From positions 411,319 through 475,318 of the forward strand of contig NW_005434657.1 in NCBI RefSeq assembly GCF_000315625.1: 64,000 nucleotides of DNA. Direction: 5' to 3'. This DNA is from Guillardia theta CCMP2712 (Eukaryota > Cryptophyceae > Pyrenomonadales > Geminigeraceae). Numbering within the stretch: the first letter of the stretch is position 1; every line of letters starts with the position of its first letter. The notes below the pieces were generated by a model. The model had not been told where the DNA came from. It saw only the letters and a list, made by a program, of their open reading frames with translations, and did no database searches. This document shows positions 11,848 through 30,499 of the stretch, one piece after another. Made by a program: the position numbers and the translations under genes.

Positions 11848-13090
11848 CTGTTCAGAACGAAATCAGTTTCCCACATCGAGATGCTAGTCACGGCACAGAC
11901 ATGGCCAAGAAAATTCCCCAGCAATTCTCATAGCTCGCAAATGATACAGAGAAAGATAGATATGTCATGCAGCAACGCTCAATGTTATTAGCGAGTTCTC
12001 TCGATGCAATCGGGTGAACAAAAAAACTCGTCTGCTCTTCAATCATAAGAGGATCATAGCTCTGATTGGCAGTCACAAGCAAACAATCTGAACGCTAAGT
12101 ACTCCATGTTCAGTTCAACTTCACTGAGATTCAAGAAAAGTCTCCATTCTTTCCAACACCGTCATCATCACAGATACCAACGGTCATCTAAGATTTCAGG
12201 TACATGTTCAACTAATCCGCCCAAAGCAATAATGGTACAAATATGATGTCGTCTCCTTCTAGCAAGGATTCAATTCGTTCCCTATGACACAAATCTTTCT
12301 CCTCGCTTAATCACGCTGACTTGATATCTCTCCATCTCAGCTTCACTGAAACTCCTAGTCGTTGAAAAATTTGTCTCCCCTCATTAATTACCAACACATC
12401 TTAGTGTTCTTCACTCTCCCAACTTAAACCTCTCTTGGTACTAGCACTCCTCGCATTGCTCCTCCATTCGACACGCATACAAGATCCATCCATCTACGTC
12501 CCAAGGTAAACGTGTGGAATCCTTTGATCTCTTTGCATCTTGCTCTTCAGCTGCTGCTGCATCTGGCTGTTCGGATCAATCTATACTCGTTGGTCTCAGA
12601 CTCTCGCTCTGTCTAGCTTCCATCTATACACAAGAAACCATGAAATCCTCCATTCGCTCCTGATCCTGCTCCTGATCCTGCTCTGAACTCAAGGATCTTC
12701 TGACGCTGCATGGTATACTGCTCTATTCCTTTCAACCACAACTCAAACGTACCATGCTAGATTACATACATCTCTGAACACTCTTCTGATCTCCTCCCTC
12801 GCTCCCTTATTTCCGCTCTGAATCATATCAAACCCCCTCCTGCTGTCCCTTCCCCTCCCTTCTTGCCACTGTTCCACCTTCTCTCTCCCTCTCCTCCCCC
12901 ACAACTCGAACATCTCCTCAGGCCATGCCACCTCATCCACCTATCCCTTCCTCTCCCTCCCTCCCTCTCCCTCCCTCTCCCTCCTCCTGCCCGTCCCCCT
13001 CCTCCTCTTCTGTTCCTCCCGCCATCGCGCGGCAGAGGATCTGCCTCGTGCCTGCAACCGTTACATTTCCAACTGTCCGTTACATCTTAC
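11848..13090. other. no recognisable gene
   Basis: About 1.2 kb of moderate-GC sequence without a supported reading frame. It ends in a CTCC-rich pyrimidine tract (12860-13020). The paired phrases GATCCTGCTCCTGATCCTGCTC (12661-12682) are a small local repeat. Confidence 0.5.
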
Positions 13091-13095
13091 CAGCC

Positions 13096-13190
13096 GTTGT
13101 GGCACCGGGGCCCGGGCGCGGCCCGGCCCGGCCGTCACGCGGCTACGGTGAAAATTAAGGTGTAACGGTCACGGTTACAAGTTGGTGGCT
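13096..13190. repeat. GC-rich dispersed block 2 (short)
   Basis: Contains GGGGCCCGGGCGCGGCCCGG, then CGTCACGCGGCTACGGTGAA and GGTGTAACGGTCACGG. These are the same CCGGGC and GGTCACGG words found in the larger blocks at 14.7, 30.5 and 53 kb. Confidence 0.5.
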
Positions 13191-13205
13191 GAAGAGACGG
13201 TCGAG

Positions 13206-14403
13206 ATGGCCCAGAGAGGAAGTGGAGGAGCGCAGGGTAGGGACGGAGAGGAGAGAGAAGCCGATGACGAGAGATGGAAGACGATGGCTAGATTGTGTTA
13301 GGAGCGAGGGGGAGCGAGGAGGAGCGAGGAGGAGCGAGGAGGAGCGAGGAGGAGCATGTTGAGCAGTGCGTGTTTGTCCTCTGTGGCCTCCAGGAGTTTT
13401 CACTATCGTTGACCTGTTCCTTTGTTCCATCAGGAGATCATGAGGATCAAGAGCCACGACCAGGTACGGGAGACTTGTCGTCCTGGAAGAATGCTGTAGA
13501 GGAGTAAGTGTTTCTCACACAGGCTATGAAGGCCATCGCCTTCATCTGTATGCTTGTTGCAATGGCAGCGTGCTTTGCTGCCATGATGCAGGTAACCCCT
13601 TGCGTTTGTTCATCAGAGAAGAATGCCGCTGATCAGAGGTACATCTTTCAGGGCTCCCATGTCGGAGAGCTTGCGCAGGTGGTTTGTACTTAGACTCGAA
13701 ACACCACCTGAAGTGATGCAGACTAAGGCAAAGTCGTCCAAGAAGGCAAAGCCTAGCTTCTATGGAGTCTCGCACGTGAAGACGTGGGGCAAGGTAAAGA
13801 CATGGAATCAACTACTTCATCATGAAATACTCGATTTACATCCTCCTCCCTTCGGTAGACTGGTTGGCTGTGTAATCCATTGTGAACAGGTTTACGAGCC
13901 AGTTCTACAGAAGCTCCCCAGAAGCGCGAGTCAGATTTCTTATCCTCTCAAGTGAGCCAATACTCTCCCACTCTATCAACAGCTTTATTTGGACACCTGG
14001 AGGCAGAGCAACTCACGGTTCCTCCAGAGGTGCCGCAGCGGAGGAGTTTGCATCCATTCACAAGGAGGCCAAGAGACTGGAGGTGCCGACGATTGATTCC
14101 AACTTGCAGCAATTGACACTGAGTGCAAAGAATGTTTATGATCCAGCGACGGACAGAAATCCTTCCAAGAATATGCCCAAGGTAGACGACGATACTTGGC
14201 CAGCAGAGCAAGACACTGACTGTTCCCAGCACACCGGTGTGCAGAAAGACGACAAGTGGTGGTCCTTCGAATCTTATCATGGATCTGCTGCTCATGTAAG
14301 GCGACGAGAGGAGAGGATTCGTTGTGGTGCTGGCGGTGCTCATGGTGATGGGGTGAAGCTGTCGTGGTGCCCCAGTGCGCGTGCGACTGAGTCATGGCGT
14401 TGA
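13206..14403 (+). CDS. unidentified multi-exon gene with one predicted membrane segment
   Basis: Several consecutive exon-like segments support a gene that I cannot name. MAQRGSGGAQ (13206-13235) is followed by a GT donor. EIMRIKSHDQ (about 13436-13465) comes next. The exon at 13523-13590 encodes the hydrophobic AMKAIAFICMLVAMAACF. A basic exon near 13716-13792 contains KSSKKAKPSFYGVSHVKTWG. The last open stretch runs from about 14000 to 14300 with EFASIHKEAKRLEVPT and an acidic segment. GT-AG borders are visible at most joins, but the exons around 13600-13720 and 13880-14000 are unclear and the stop at 14403 is a guess. A small single-pass membrane protein with a charged tail is the simplest reading. 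I recognise no domain. Confidence 0.45.
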
Positions 14404-14734
14404 TGATGTAACGATGGGATTGAGAGGGAGGATGGGGAAAGCAGAGCAGGGCAGGAGAGGAGCAGAGGAGCAGGCGAAGGGAAGCGGTTTCTTCATGACC
14501 TGATTTTTTGAAAGGGCGGAGACTCGTGGTGGCAGCACGATCACACTAATCGCGGATACTAGACGTCATGGTAACTTGGGCCCTAGGCAACTTGAACTCT
14601 CTTACCCGCAGCCTACCGTTCTTACCTGCAAATCTTCCTGCAAGTTGACTTGTTATAGAGATTGTGATATTATTCTGCCGTGACTTGACTCCATAGTAGC
14701 CATCCTTTCACTTTGCAACTCGTCAAGTTCAAGC

Positions 14735-15022
14735 CCTTCAGTCCGGTGACCGACTCAGATTCCGCCTCACCATGGCAAGCTCAACTAGGGCGGCCCGGTT
14801 GAACCGGCTGGCCGCCCGGCAGTGTGACTCGTGACGGACCGTCGACGGGGGGGGGGCCGGGGGGCGCCGGCCCCGCCCCTGTCCGACGGCTGCCGCGGAG
14901 TGTACCCGGCCCGGGCCCTGGCAGCGCCCGGACCGTCCGGCGGACCCCGCCTCGTCGGCCGACGACTCAGTCACCGGGCCGCCCCGGGCTGTGCCATTGG
15001 GACTCAGCCTGACTGAGTCGGA
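14735..15022. repeat. GC-rich dispersed block 3
   Basis: About 290 bp at very high GC, with a run of G near 14850, CCGGCCCCG and CCCGGCCCGGGCCC words, and five TGACTCAG/CTGAGTCA-type sites (for example near 14748, 14965, 15002 and 15012). Open frames across it are composition artefacts. A GGTGGGGT-rich tract (15069-15195) lies just downstream. Confidence 0.6.
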
Positions 15023-15064
15023 CCAGTGACTTCGGGCAGGCAGGCTATTTGTAGCGGGTTTCAA

Positions 15065-15197
15065 GCCCAAGGGGTGGGGTAGTTGACTCATCTGCTCAGC
15101 CACCGGTCATGATATCCACTACGACATTTATTGAGAAGCCTAGGGGTAGTGGGCAAAGAGATCGGGTCCATCAGGAAGGTGGGGTGGGGTGGGGTGA
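15065..15197. repeat. short GGGGTAG/GGTGGGGT block
   Basis: Reverse-oriented version of the TACCC/CCACCC composition: AAGGGGTGGGGTAG at 15069 and GGTGGGGTGGGGTGGGGTG at 15180-15198. It pairs with GC-rich block 3 and lies about 100 bp upstream of the AROM start codon. Confidence 0.5.
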
Positions 15198-15300
15198 AAT
15201 TGAGGACTACCAAGTTTGACATGATTTGTCTTTTTGGCTTACATTTGAAAAATAATAGGTCAATTTCAGAGCGCACTTCCAATCTCATTGCCACGCGGCA

Positions 15301-22047
<6,747 letters not shown>

Positions 22048-22377
22048 GGGGAGGAGGAGGAGGAGGAGGAGGAGGAGGAGGATTGAGTGAAATGACATTG
22101 AGAACAACTGGAATTGATTGAAAATGGATGAAAATTCTTGTGTGAACATCGAGGGGTCATCTTTTCATCGTAACTTCTATCTTTTCATTCAACAATGCTG
22201 TACAACGCTGCTGTGGAACAACGCTGCTGTGGAGGGAGCTTGAAGATGGCAGTTTACCTCTCAACACTCCTCATGCTCGTCGTCTGAATGTTTTTGCGTC
22301 GTCGTCGGTCGTCATCATCATCATCATCATCGTCGTCATCATCATCATCATCATCGTTGTTGTCGTTGTCGTTGTCC

Positions 22378-22476
<99 letters not shown>

Positions 22477-22488
22477 ACGTCATCATCA
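22048..22488. repeat. intergenic with long (ATC)n microsatellite
   Basis: A (GGA)n tract at 22052-22082 follows the AROM stop. From about 22309 to 22477 an almost pure ATC/TCA repeat runs for about 170 bp, interrupted only by a GTTGTCGTT section. Its frames give poly-Asp, poly-Met and poly-Ser shadows, not genes. Confidence 0.85.
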
Positions 22489-22706
22489 TCATCTTGCAAA
22501 CAACATCGTCAAAGTCGACATCATCATCACACTCATCATGTCTGGCAACAAATTTCGCCCCGCAGCTATCAGCACGACTTTGCCGTCAACGTAGCCGATC
22601 TGACCATCGTCGACCAGCCCCCAACACTTGATCATGTTCTTGCCCGTCTCGTCGTCCTGTTCAGTTGTCAGGACAAAAAGGAAGAAAGGCAAAGAAGGAG
22701 GGCAGG

Positions 22707-22742
<36 letters not shown>

Positions 22743-25632
22743 AGCAGTAGGAGCAGGAGGAGCAGTAGGAGCAGGAGCAGGAGGAGCAGTAGGAGGAGCA
22801 GGAGCAGGAGCAGAAGCAGGGGCAGGAGCAGGTGATGAGAACCAAAAAGAGCATAATCAACGAAATGAGGTGGGAATAGGTCGAAGAGGAGGAGGAAACG
22901 ATGGGTGAGGAGGAAGAAAAAGAGGATGGTGGAGGAGAAGGACAGCAAATGGAGGAAGAGCAGCAGCAACAGCATGAAAACGTGGGATTCCAAAGAGCGG
23001 GGAGGAGCGGGGAGAACAGTTTCTCCATGTCTCACCCTAGAGATGGCGCAGGTATGGTATCCTCCCGCTGACATCAGACTCCATTGCAAGTTCTCGCAGA
23101 TCGCCGTTCGCTTCCAGGCCGAGCAAGTTTCAGTTCCGATCTTACCACATGGACGGAAGGGAACATTATCCTGTCTCTCTTCGTCACATTCGCCTCGTTC
23201 ACCTCCGCCACCTCTCCGTCCTCCCTCTTTCCCCTTCGCCTTTTCTAGTTCCTGCTCCTTCTCCTTCACCACCTCCTCCCCCTCCCCCTCCCCCTCCCCC
23301 TCCCCCTCCCCCTCCTTCCCCCAACTCGAAGGCCCATAACCCCCTTCTTCCACCTCACTCCATCCTTCCTTCTTCCCTCCTTCCGCCTCTCCCCCCGTCA
23401 GCTCTCAGCACTTGCCTGGTCGTACGCGTAGTCACCCCAGCACAAGGCGTTCTTCCCAGGAGACGTCGAGGCCCCGCAGATCCGCTCGGCAGGATCGCGG
23501 AGGAAGATGCCGCACGCGTGATGGTACCCGACGGAAAAGGACAGCCAGTGGTAAGGTCTCGTCCTCATGCACTTGCCGTTGCTGCAGTTGATCATGGCGA
23601 ACGTCGTCGGGTCGTAGGAGCCGTCCAGCTGCTCAGCCGTCGCATTCCCGAGGATGGGAACCTGTTCTTGCCGCTGGGGAACAGTGGCCTGCCCTCGTAC
23701 GTTGGCTCCCCTGCTGGAACTATCACCTGCTCCGTCCTCTCCCTGATTTCGAATCTCTTCCTTGCATATCGCCACCCTGCTCGCACCCAGCCTTGCTTCC
23801 TTGCTGTTTCTTCCCTCCCTCCCTCCCTCCCTCCCTCCCTCCCTCCCTCCCTCCCTCCCTCCCCTTCCCCAATCTCTCCTTCTCGCACAAGCAATACTTG
23901 CCAGCATTCCACTCTCGCCGAGACGTCCATGGCACATGTCACCGCTCCCCCGCAATCAACACTCACCCATGTACGACCTGACGATGTCACGACGAAAATC
24001 AGCATCACTACCATTCTTCACCTCCTCCCTTTCCATCCCTTTTCCTCCCCCTCCTCCCGTCACAACCCCATACCCGCAATCCACTCTCCCTCCTTGCCTC
24101 CTCTTCTCTCCTCTTCTCTCCCCTTCTCTCCTCTTCTCTTCTCTTCATTCTCTTCCTCCTCTCCTTTCACTCACTGATCAATGCATTCGGCACTTTGGTT
24201 CTGTCGTGGCCATCAAGACCCCAGCAAGTCAACTTCCCTTTCCCGTCCACCGCACAAGAATGCTCAGTAGCGCTGCAGACACTCACGTAACCGCTTCCTG
24301 CTGGCGCCTGCAGGCTCACCCGTCAACTGCTTCACGCTGATCTAGCTCTTCTCTCCTCCATCTTCATCTTCTTCTTCGTTTCCTCCTCCTCCTCCTCCTC
24401 TACCTCATCCTCCTTCTCTTCTACCTCCTCCTCCTCCTCCTCCTCCTCTACTCGACTCCTCCTCCTCCTGCCCCACCTCCTCCTCCTTCTCTTCCTCCTC
24501 CTCCTCATCCTCCTCCTCACCTGCGTCTTCCCGTTCTTGTTCTCTCCCCAGCATCGCAGCGACTTGTCGGGCAGAGCGATGCCGCACGCATGCTTTTTCC
24601 AGCTTCACACATGTCAGTGCAGACACGAGACAGCAACGAGCACAACCAGCCACGTCCTGCCAAGTCCCATCCAGCAACCCCGGAGCCTCTCCGTGCCTTG
24701 ACGCACGCGAACGCGAGTGTGAGGGAAGGAGGAGCACGAGAGCTGGTACCTGTTGTCTCCCCAGCAGTACAGCCTGCTACTAAGAAGAATCCCGCAAGTG
24801 AACTTCCATCCGCTCGAGATCTTGGACTGCAGCACCAGTCAGGAAGCTTGCTTCCTCTGCCTGTGCTCTATCACCCATCCTGTTGCGACAGGAGGTTGCT
24901 TCTGCCCCTCTGCTCCTCGGCCGAAGCAGAGGACAGGGAGCTCGCTGTGAGGAGGAGAGTCAACGTGCCCCTCATGACTTCTCCCCCTCCTCTCTCACTT
25001 GGTGCGACGGATAGCGCAAGTGTGTAGCCCCCCGCAGCTCACGGTTTGCCAATCCCTCTCATCTGCGATCGTCCTTTCCTGCATCTGCTGCATCAGGGAT
25101 GAGACAAAGGCAAGCTCCTTGCCTGGATGAGAAACCCCAGGCAAGATGCTGAGTTTGTGACGGCAGGACAATCCTCTGCGATTCCTCTCACTCAACGCCA
25201 AGGCAGCCAGCACAGGGGTCACCCGTTGCAGCAGAAGCTGCGGTTGTCTGCAGCAACCGACGGTCATGGAGGCTCCTTGCGCTGTGAGAGGAAAGCCAAG
25301 GGCTCCATCCGACGAGGTCATGCGTCACTGAGAGATGAAAGAGCAAGAGGAAGAGGAAGATCTGCGCAGCTCGGGTTGGATCAGACCTTTTCATCGCGCC
25401 CTGCAGCTGCTCCCCCCCACCCGGCGTCTCCCTCTCGTCTCCCTCTCAATCTCCAGAAGTTCTCCTCGTTCCCGCTCTTGCCCCTCCTCCTTCCTCCTTC
25501 CTCCTTCCTCCTCCCTCCTCCTCCTCCTCCTCCTCCTCACCTGCATTCTACCGCCCCCGCCCATCATCGTCTGAGCTCACTGATCTGATCAACCACCTTG
25601 CAGGCCATTTGCTCTTGCCCCTCATACCGCAT
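22489..25632 (-). CDS. RCC1-repeat (beta-propeller) protein
   Basis: Minus-strand gene whose exons each carry an RCC1-like blade of the type G..HTCAI...(C)WG.N..GQ. Seen in order: the start exon MRYEGQEQMACKVVDQI (ATG at 25632, GTGAGC donor); WQTVSCGGLHTCAIRR near 25020; SSGWKFTCGILLSSRLYCWG near 24760; SVGYHHACGIFLRD near 23520, ending NALCWGDYAY near 23430; SVDCGGAVTCAMDVSARVEC near 23940; SAGGYHTCAISR near 23050; and a last exon from about 22655 with NMIKCWGLVDDGQIG, ending at 22489. Cysteines pair within blades, as in the extracellular RCC1-like domains of receptor kinases, so a secreted or surface protein is possible; no kinase is seen. Microsatellites fill several introns (22.7-22.8, 23.28, 23.82-23.86, 24.36-24.52, 25.49-25.54 kb). 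Function and exact splice sites are not determined, and the start exon is plausible rather than proven. Confidence 0.7.
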
Positions 25633-25649
25633 CACGTCGGGATCATCGG

Positions 25650-25955
25650 CATGACTGAGTGCCCGGAGTCCGGGGCCGCCGGGCCGGGCCCGTGGCCCGG
25701 CCCTGGCGGCCCGAGAGTGGCAGTGACTCAGTGGCCCCATTGGATCACCAACTTGGGCCTGATTGCCTAAATTTTCAAGCAGGCACCCTAAAAATATATA
25801 TAGCACGAGACCGTCAGAAATCAATTTTCTTCAGTACTTGATTCAATTTTAGTCATCATGCCTGGCGCACTACGAAATCTTCTACGGTGAAATTCGCGTT
25901 ATCCAAACATTGTCCTCGTACTGATTTTTAAGTTAACTTTGAATAAAAACCAACT
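25650..25955. repeat. GC-rich dispersed block 4 with TTAACTTTGA tail
   Basis: GACTGAGTGCCCGGAGTCCG, a GGGCCGCCGGGCCGGGCCCG core (25672-25691) and GTGACTCAGTGG (25730). About 200 bp later comes AAGTTAACTTTGA (25931-25943), the reverse complement of the TCAAAGTTAA motif of blocks 5, 7 and 9. The block starts about 20 bp upstream of the start codon proposed for the RCC1-repeat gene. Confidence 0.6.
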
Positions 25956-26452
25956 CGTTGCTCGCGTTGGGCAACACTGAAACTCAGCAGTCACGTGACT
26001 TGTTGCTGCTTGCGCGCCAGACGGCCCAGTAGCATTCAATACGGGGAGCACATGAAACTTAGCGGCCGTGACTTCACAGATTCTCATCATTCAACATAAT
26101 CCAGAAAGAGGATAACAGCCTGGCAGACGAGTCATACCAAAATGGCACGCTATTTGTAGACATCACTGTAGCGATCTGTTACCGGGCACGGTATCTGTCA
26201 CTTTGAAATTTCATTTAAAAGATATTAATTAAGACAGAGGCTATATTTCACACTCATCAATCATAGATTAGTCGTTGAATAGAGAAGCTGGACTGTGACA
26301 TGCGTTTCAACAACCGTCTCCAGAGGCCTTCAACTTAGATCCAACATTTTCGGTAGGTTGTCACAGATACTGGGCCGTGACGTCCCTGAAGTTAGTCTTG
26401 CCACGTGCTTACATGCGTCATGCATCGCCTGCCGTGTGTCGCTGCCCTTGAT

Positions 26453-27139
26453 TCAAATCTCAACATCAATTTCATCCGATTCGTCGGCAGTCAGAAACCA
26501 CTCGATCCACTTCTGGTCCACGATCTGCTCAGAGATGTCCTCAGCATTTGCGTCTCCACCATCACTTTCCACTTGCACGCAATCGGACGAAATGTCGGAT
26601 TCAGACATGGCATCGTCTTGGTTGTCCGCAACGGGAGCAGGTTCTGATGGTTTTGTCGAAGATGATCCGGAGGTCTTAATGTTGCTCAACAGACATTCTT
26701 CCGCCGTTCTGAACTTGGTGCGAGGTTTGGGCTGTGGTGCCGCTTCCGATTCTTCTTTGGCTTTTGATCTGGTGTATGGCCAACGATTTAAGCCCAGCCG
26801 ACGGCAGGCTGTCTTGAGGCTTGTCAGTGAGATGCCCTAAGAAGGAGAGTGTAAGCTTTAACAGTAAGTGAGGATTCAAAGAGATCCAACTCACCAGTTC
26901 TTTGCAGCGTCTTCTTGACGGAGGTGATAGAGTCGCCCCAGCATGATCAAGTTGAGATCAACCTTGCCATTGCTTGGTTCTTTCCGGCCTTGGCCCTGGC
27001 CCTCACGACCACGTTTGATTGCATGTCTAGTTGAACGTTTACTGATTCGTGGCGTCAAAGTCGTTGCAGAAGTCTCCGAATCAAGCTTCGTCCTTAGGAT
27101 TTCCTTGTGCTTGGGGCCGATGGCACAATGATGTCGCAA
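26453..27139 (-). CDS. RWP-RK domain protein, diverged copy A, apparent frameshift at splice junction
   Basis: Putative DNA-binding RWP-RK protein. The upstream exon (27139-26894) encodes a basic stretch, then the first half of the domain, LGRLYHLRQEDAAK. After a short intron (26893-26840, GTGAGT...TTAG) the second exon continues ISLTSLKTACRRLGLNRWPY, the signature half, and an acidic Ser-rich tail ending in DQKWIEWFLTADESDE and a stop at 26453. The four copies at 52-63 kb share the intron position and the C-terminal WI.W motif. Joining the obvious splice sites leaves the frame one base short: GCAAAGAACTG appears where relatives would need GCA AAG xAA CTG. So this copy is either broken by a 1-nt deletion, carries a base error, or uses a splice site I cannot see. 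No ATG is visible in the first exon frame, so the 5' end is open. Confidence 0.65.
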
Positions 27140-27369
27140 CTTGCCAAGTTGGTCAGACGCTTGGGGAAAGTATCAGTCTCCTTGATGGAGAATTCCGGGA
27201 TTATGCTCAGTATATCGTGAGAATGAGGGGAGGAGTTCACAGCAAGATGGTGCAATAGACAGAAGCAGGAGGGAAGGAGGGAGGACCAGCTGCGATGAGG
27301 GCGAGCTTGCTTTACTTGCGTGTGAGCTGCAGGGAGAGCAGTGGCACGCGGAACCTTGCTAGCCCCGTC

Positions 27370-27890
27370 CCTAGTTGAAATCTGGTCCCTACCCACCCCT
27401 TCGTGCGCCTCTCTTCTCCTTACCCCACCCCTCTATTTGCACCAGCGTGCGCTAGAAAAATCGGTGCGCCTGGTATAAAAGAGAACTTACCGCATTGACT
27501 ACCCCACCCATGGATTTTCCGGGTAAAAAAATCGGACGAAAATGGACCTAGACCCCTCCTGATTTACTTTCGCAATGTACCCCTACCCCCCCTTTTCCCG
27601 AGTCGTTATTGGTCAATTAGAACCTTATCCAGAAATCCCGACCCGACCCCCACCCCACCGCCCTCCATCAGAATTACAAAAGTACCCCTACCCCCCTCCC
27701 TCTCACTTCCAGATTCAACTTTATATACATAGTTCAGTCTACCCACCCGTTCCCAACAGGTCAAGTTAACACTTGACGAACTGATACACCCTACCCTACA
27801 ATATCACCGAGACCCACCCCTCACGCCCCATCTTCTATCTGCCCGTCTACTGATTGATATTGGTACCCCACCCCCACACTTCAGCTCGCC
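27370..27890. repeat. TACCC/CCACCC-rich block downstream of RWP-RK copy A's 5' end
   Basis: Words such as CTACCCACCCC, TACCCCACCCC and ACCCCTACCCCCC recur through 500 bp, with AT-richer spacers. It has the same composition as 1.99-3.56 kb. Apparent open frames are proline-rich artefacts. Confidence 0.6.
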
Positions 27891-29440
27891 CCAGCCTGTC
27901 AGCTGCAAATCGCTAAAACACTTATAGTCGGAGCTCCGGTTTTTTCTTTGTAAAACCGTGATGTCGAAGAAGAGGGTGCAAGGTGGTTTTGACCGTGAGG
28001 AAATTTAAGGAGACGCAAGCGGTGACGAGAAGAAGGTGCAAGGTTTTAAAGATATGCAGGTTAGAACTGATACACGAGATAGCAACAGAGAACACACATG
28101 GTATCTTCTCTCATGTTAATGATGGTCCTGTCTCTCATCAGTGTTCCTAAAATAATTTGAATAAAAAACCTGTTTGCTAGAAGCATTCCCTAACAAACGG
28201 TGACAGCAATAACCAAGCTCATCTATGTTTCTCACTGACATGCTCTCTGAGAAAAGGTAGATCGGGGTTCGCAAAGTCACAAGCGAGGTAGAGAGAAATC
28301 CTGCGTCATGGCTGGTTGGAAGACAGGCAGGCAATTAGTTGAATGCACACACGGCTGTAATTGTATGTGCAGTATCAACAGGAATGCAGGCATTCGGACG
28401 AGTGACGAACCAAAAAGTAAGAAGTGTGAAATTCATGCTGTTGCCTGATTAGACGGAAAGACGGCGAAAAGTTGGAAGTTGTAACAGGGTGCGTGAACAC
28501 TTTCGCAAGAAGGGGAGGTGAAAGGTGTCATCAAGCATACGCAGATATTCAAGATTGTCGAGCAAGGGGGAAGGAAGCATTCAGCCATTGTAGCACACAC
28601 GGTCATTACACCCGGAGGCAGATGAAGGCAATAGGCTAGCAAGCAGGTCAGGCAGAGACTGAAGTCGTGTTCAGACGCAGACCCAGAGGTCTGTTTAATT
28701 GAATGCTATCACTGTTGTTTGTGAGGTATTCTGTAATTCATTTCACCATAATTTGAGAGTGAGATTTTCGAAGCAATTAGAACTTTTGCTGCAATGCCAA
28801 TTTCTGAGATTCAAAATATGAATCGTTACACAGCAAAACAAGAAAAAAGCAGATGGCACTTCGATGAAGCAAAGAACTTCCTACATCCGGGGTGAACGGA
28901 AAAGGCACACCGTTCGGAATGATGTGTGTACAACAACGTTGTCACATACGACGACACAACAGGAGGGCATCCAAAGCTGTGACAGACAGAAGGACCCTGC
29001 CTCAAGTAGACTACATCAGATGCCATGTACGCAAAAAGCTCGTAAGAAGAAGAGAGCGCAAGAAGAAGAGAGGGAGATGAGGAAGAATCAAGTCAACTAC
29101 AGAGGGAGCAGGTCGACATTACTGCTGTCAAGCAGCAAACAGGATATTGCAGTGCATTGACAACCATTTCTTACAACAACTGTGAAGTGATCAAACAGAT
29201 TCAGGACATAGAAAGGGTGATCTGATCAAGCAGATTCAGGCATGGCAGGCTCTGACCGGGCTCTTGGACTCCTACTAGCCTACCAGGCTCCTGACCTTTC
29301 AGACCCTGCCAGCTGATGTCACGGATCACAGCGGATCACGCCGTGACCAGCCTACATGCTGACTGACCATGTGAGCTGCTGACTGACAGTCATGCGGAAT
29401 TTTGTCATGGCAACAGTCGTAACTAGTTTGAGATACTGGG
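27891..29440. other. no recognisable gene
   Basis: About 1.5 kb of moderate-GC unique-looking sequence. I find no domain or convincing exon chain on either strand. From 29210 to 29390 short words (GATCAAGCAGATTCAGG, GGATCACAGCGGATCACG, GCTGACTGAC) repeat locally. Confidence 0.45.
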
Positions 29441-29710
29441 GTGCCTTGAGTAGGGGTAAAACGGGGGGCAATGCGGGGGTTAATTAAAGGGAGGCAGGGG
29501 CAAGATCGCAGGAGTAAACTCAAAATTGACTTATAAACTTTATTACGTCAGGGCAGGGGGGGGGTAGGGGTGGGTGGGCCTATCTAGGGATAAAAAAACT
29601 TCGGCTCGGTCCGCAGTACCAAATGCTCAAACGGTTTCCGTCAGCCTGAGGCATCTTGAGGAGGGGTGGGCTGGTCCTATGGATGGGGGGTCCATGGGTA
29701 GTCCGACGTC
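29440..29710. repeat. TACCC-type block, opposite orientation
   Basis: GGGGTAGGGGTGGGTGGGCC at 29558 and neighbouring GAGTAGGGGTAAAACGGGGG and GAGGGGTGGGCTGG are the reverse complement of the TACCC/CCACCC words elsewhere. Both orientations therefore occur in one window. Confidence 0.55.
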
Positions 29711-30499
29711 ACGACCCTGATGAGCCTGGTGTGGGAGCTTCACCGCAGCGGCGAGCGCTTACACAGATCATACTCAGCGTCCTCAGTCGCAGACCTCTGA
29801 GCTAGCGCACGGATAACTCCTCCCGTCCATCATGGCACGACGTGAGTCATGTTCATATGTGCTCAGATCAAAAATGGTTGAGGCGGTATGCATGGCGCCA
29901 TTTGCATACGTGTGTGAACAGCAGCGTCATGGAAGATGTTTGGACGCTTCGATCTCATCTCAGGATGTTCCTCTCATAGCACCAACCCTGCCGATGTTGG
30001 GGGCAAAGAGTTTACAGTCAGCGCGATCATGTTCAACTCATTCGTTTCCTCATTGCAATGATGGGATTACAGATGTTTTCGTGTGGTGGGAGACGACAGA
30101 GAGCTTCTCAGTACGATCGGAAGTCAAACACACATCACATCGTTGCTCCTGAAGTTGGATGCGCAATCAAACTTTGCAAGGGGATCGAGAGAAAGGGAGT
30201 ACAACGGTATGCTGTCTTCGATTGAAGTCACAGTGACCCAGTCCTCGCCCCCAGATTCGCTCAGTCAAGTCAGTTTGGATACATGTCGATATAGTGCCAT
30301 GATGAGTAAAGTGTGCAGTAGTGTGTACATGATACACAGCAACATGGCGGAATGAGGTCGCGATATCGGACTCGAAACCCCTCCAGTAGGAGATACTAGA
30401 GTTAGGCTAGCAACAAGGAACGGTGCAACTTTGGTAAAGTGTCACAGTAGTCAATTGGACGGAGCTGTGCTGTATCCGCTCACGTAGATCTATCACACC
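29711..30499. other. no recognisable gene
   Basis: Nothing supportable is seen on either strand. The longest frame (29832-30152) shows no domain and no coding-like neighbours. Confidence 0.4.

Noticed and set aside
14824-15012. Pro/Arg/Gly-rich frames in the GC-rich block
   Set aside because: Several overlapping frames are open at once because the DNA is extremely GC-rich. None has a domain, and the block recurs in non-coding places.
22254-22499. Poly-Asp/poly-Met/poly-Ser reading frames
   Set aside because: They are produced by the ATC microsatellite in every frame and have no non-repeat flanks.
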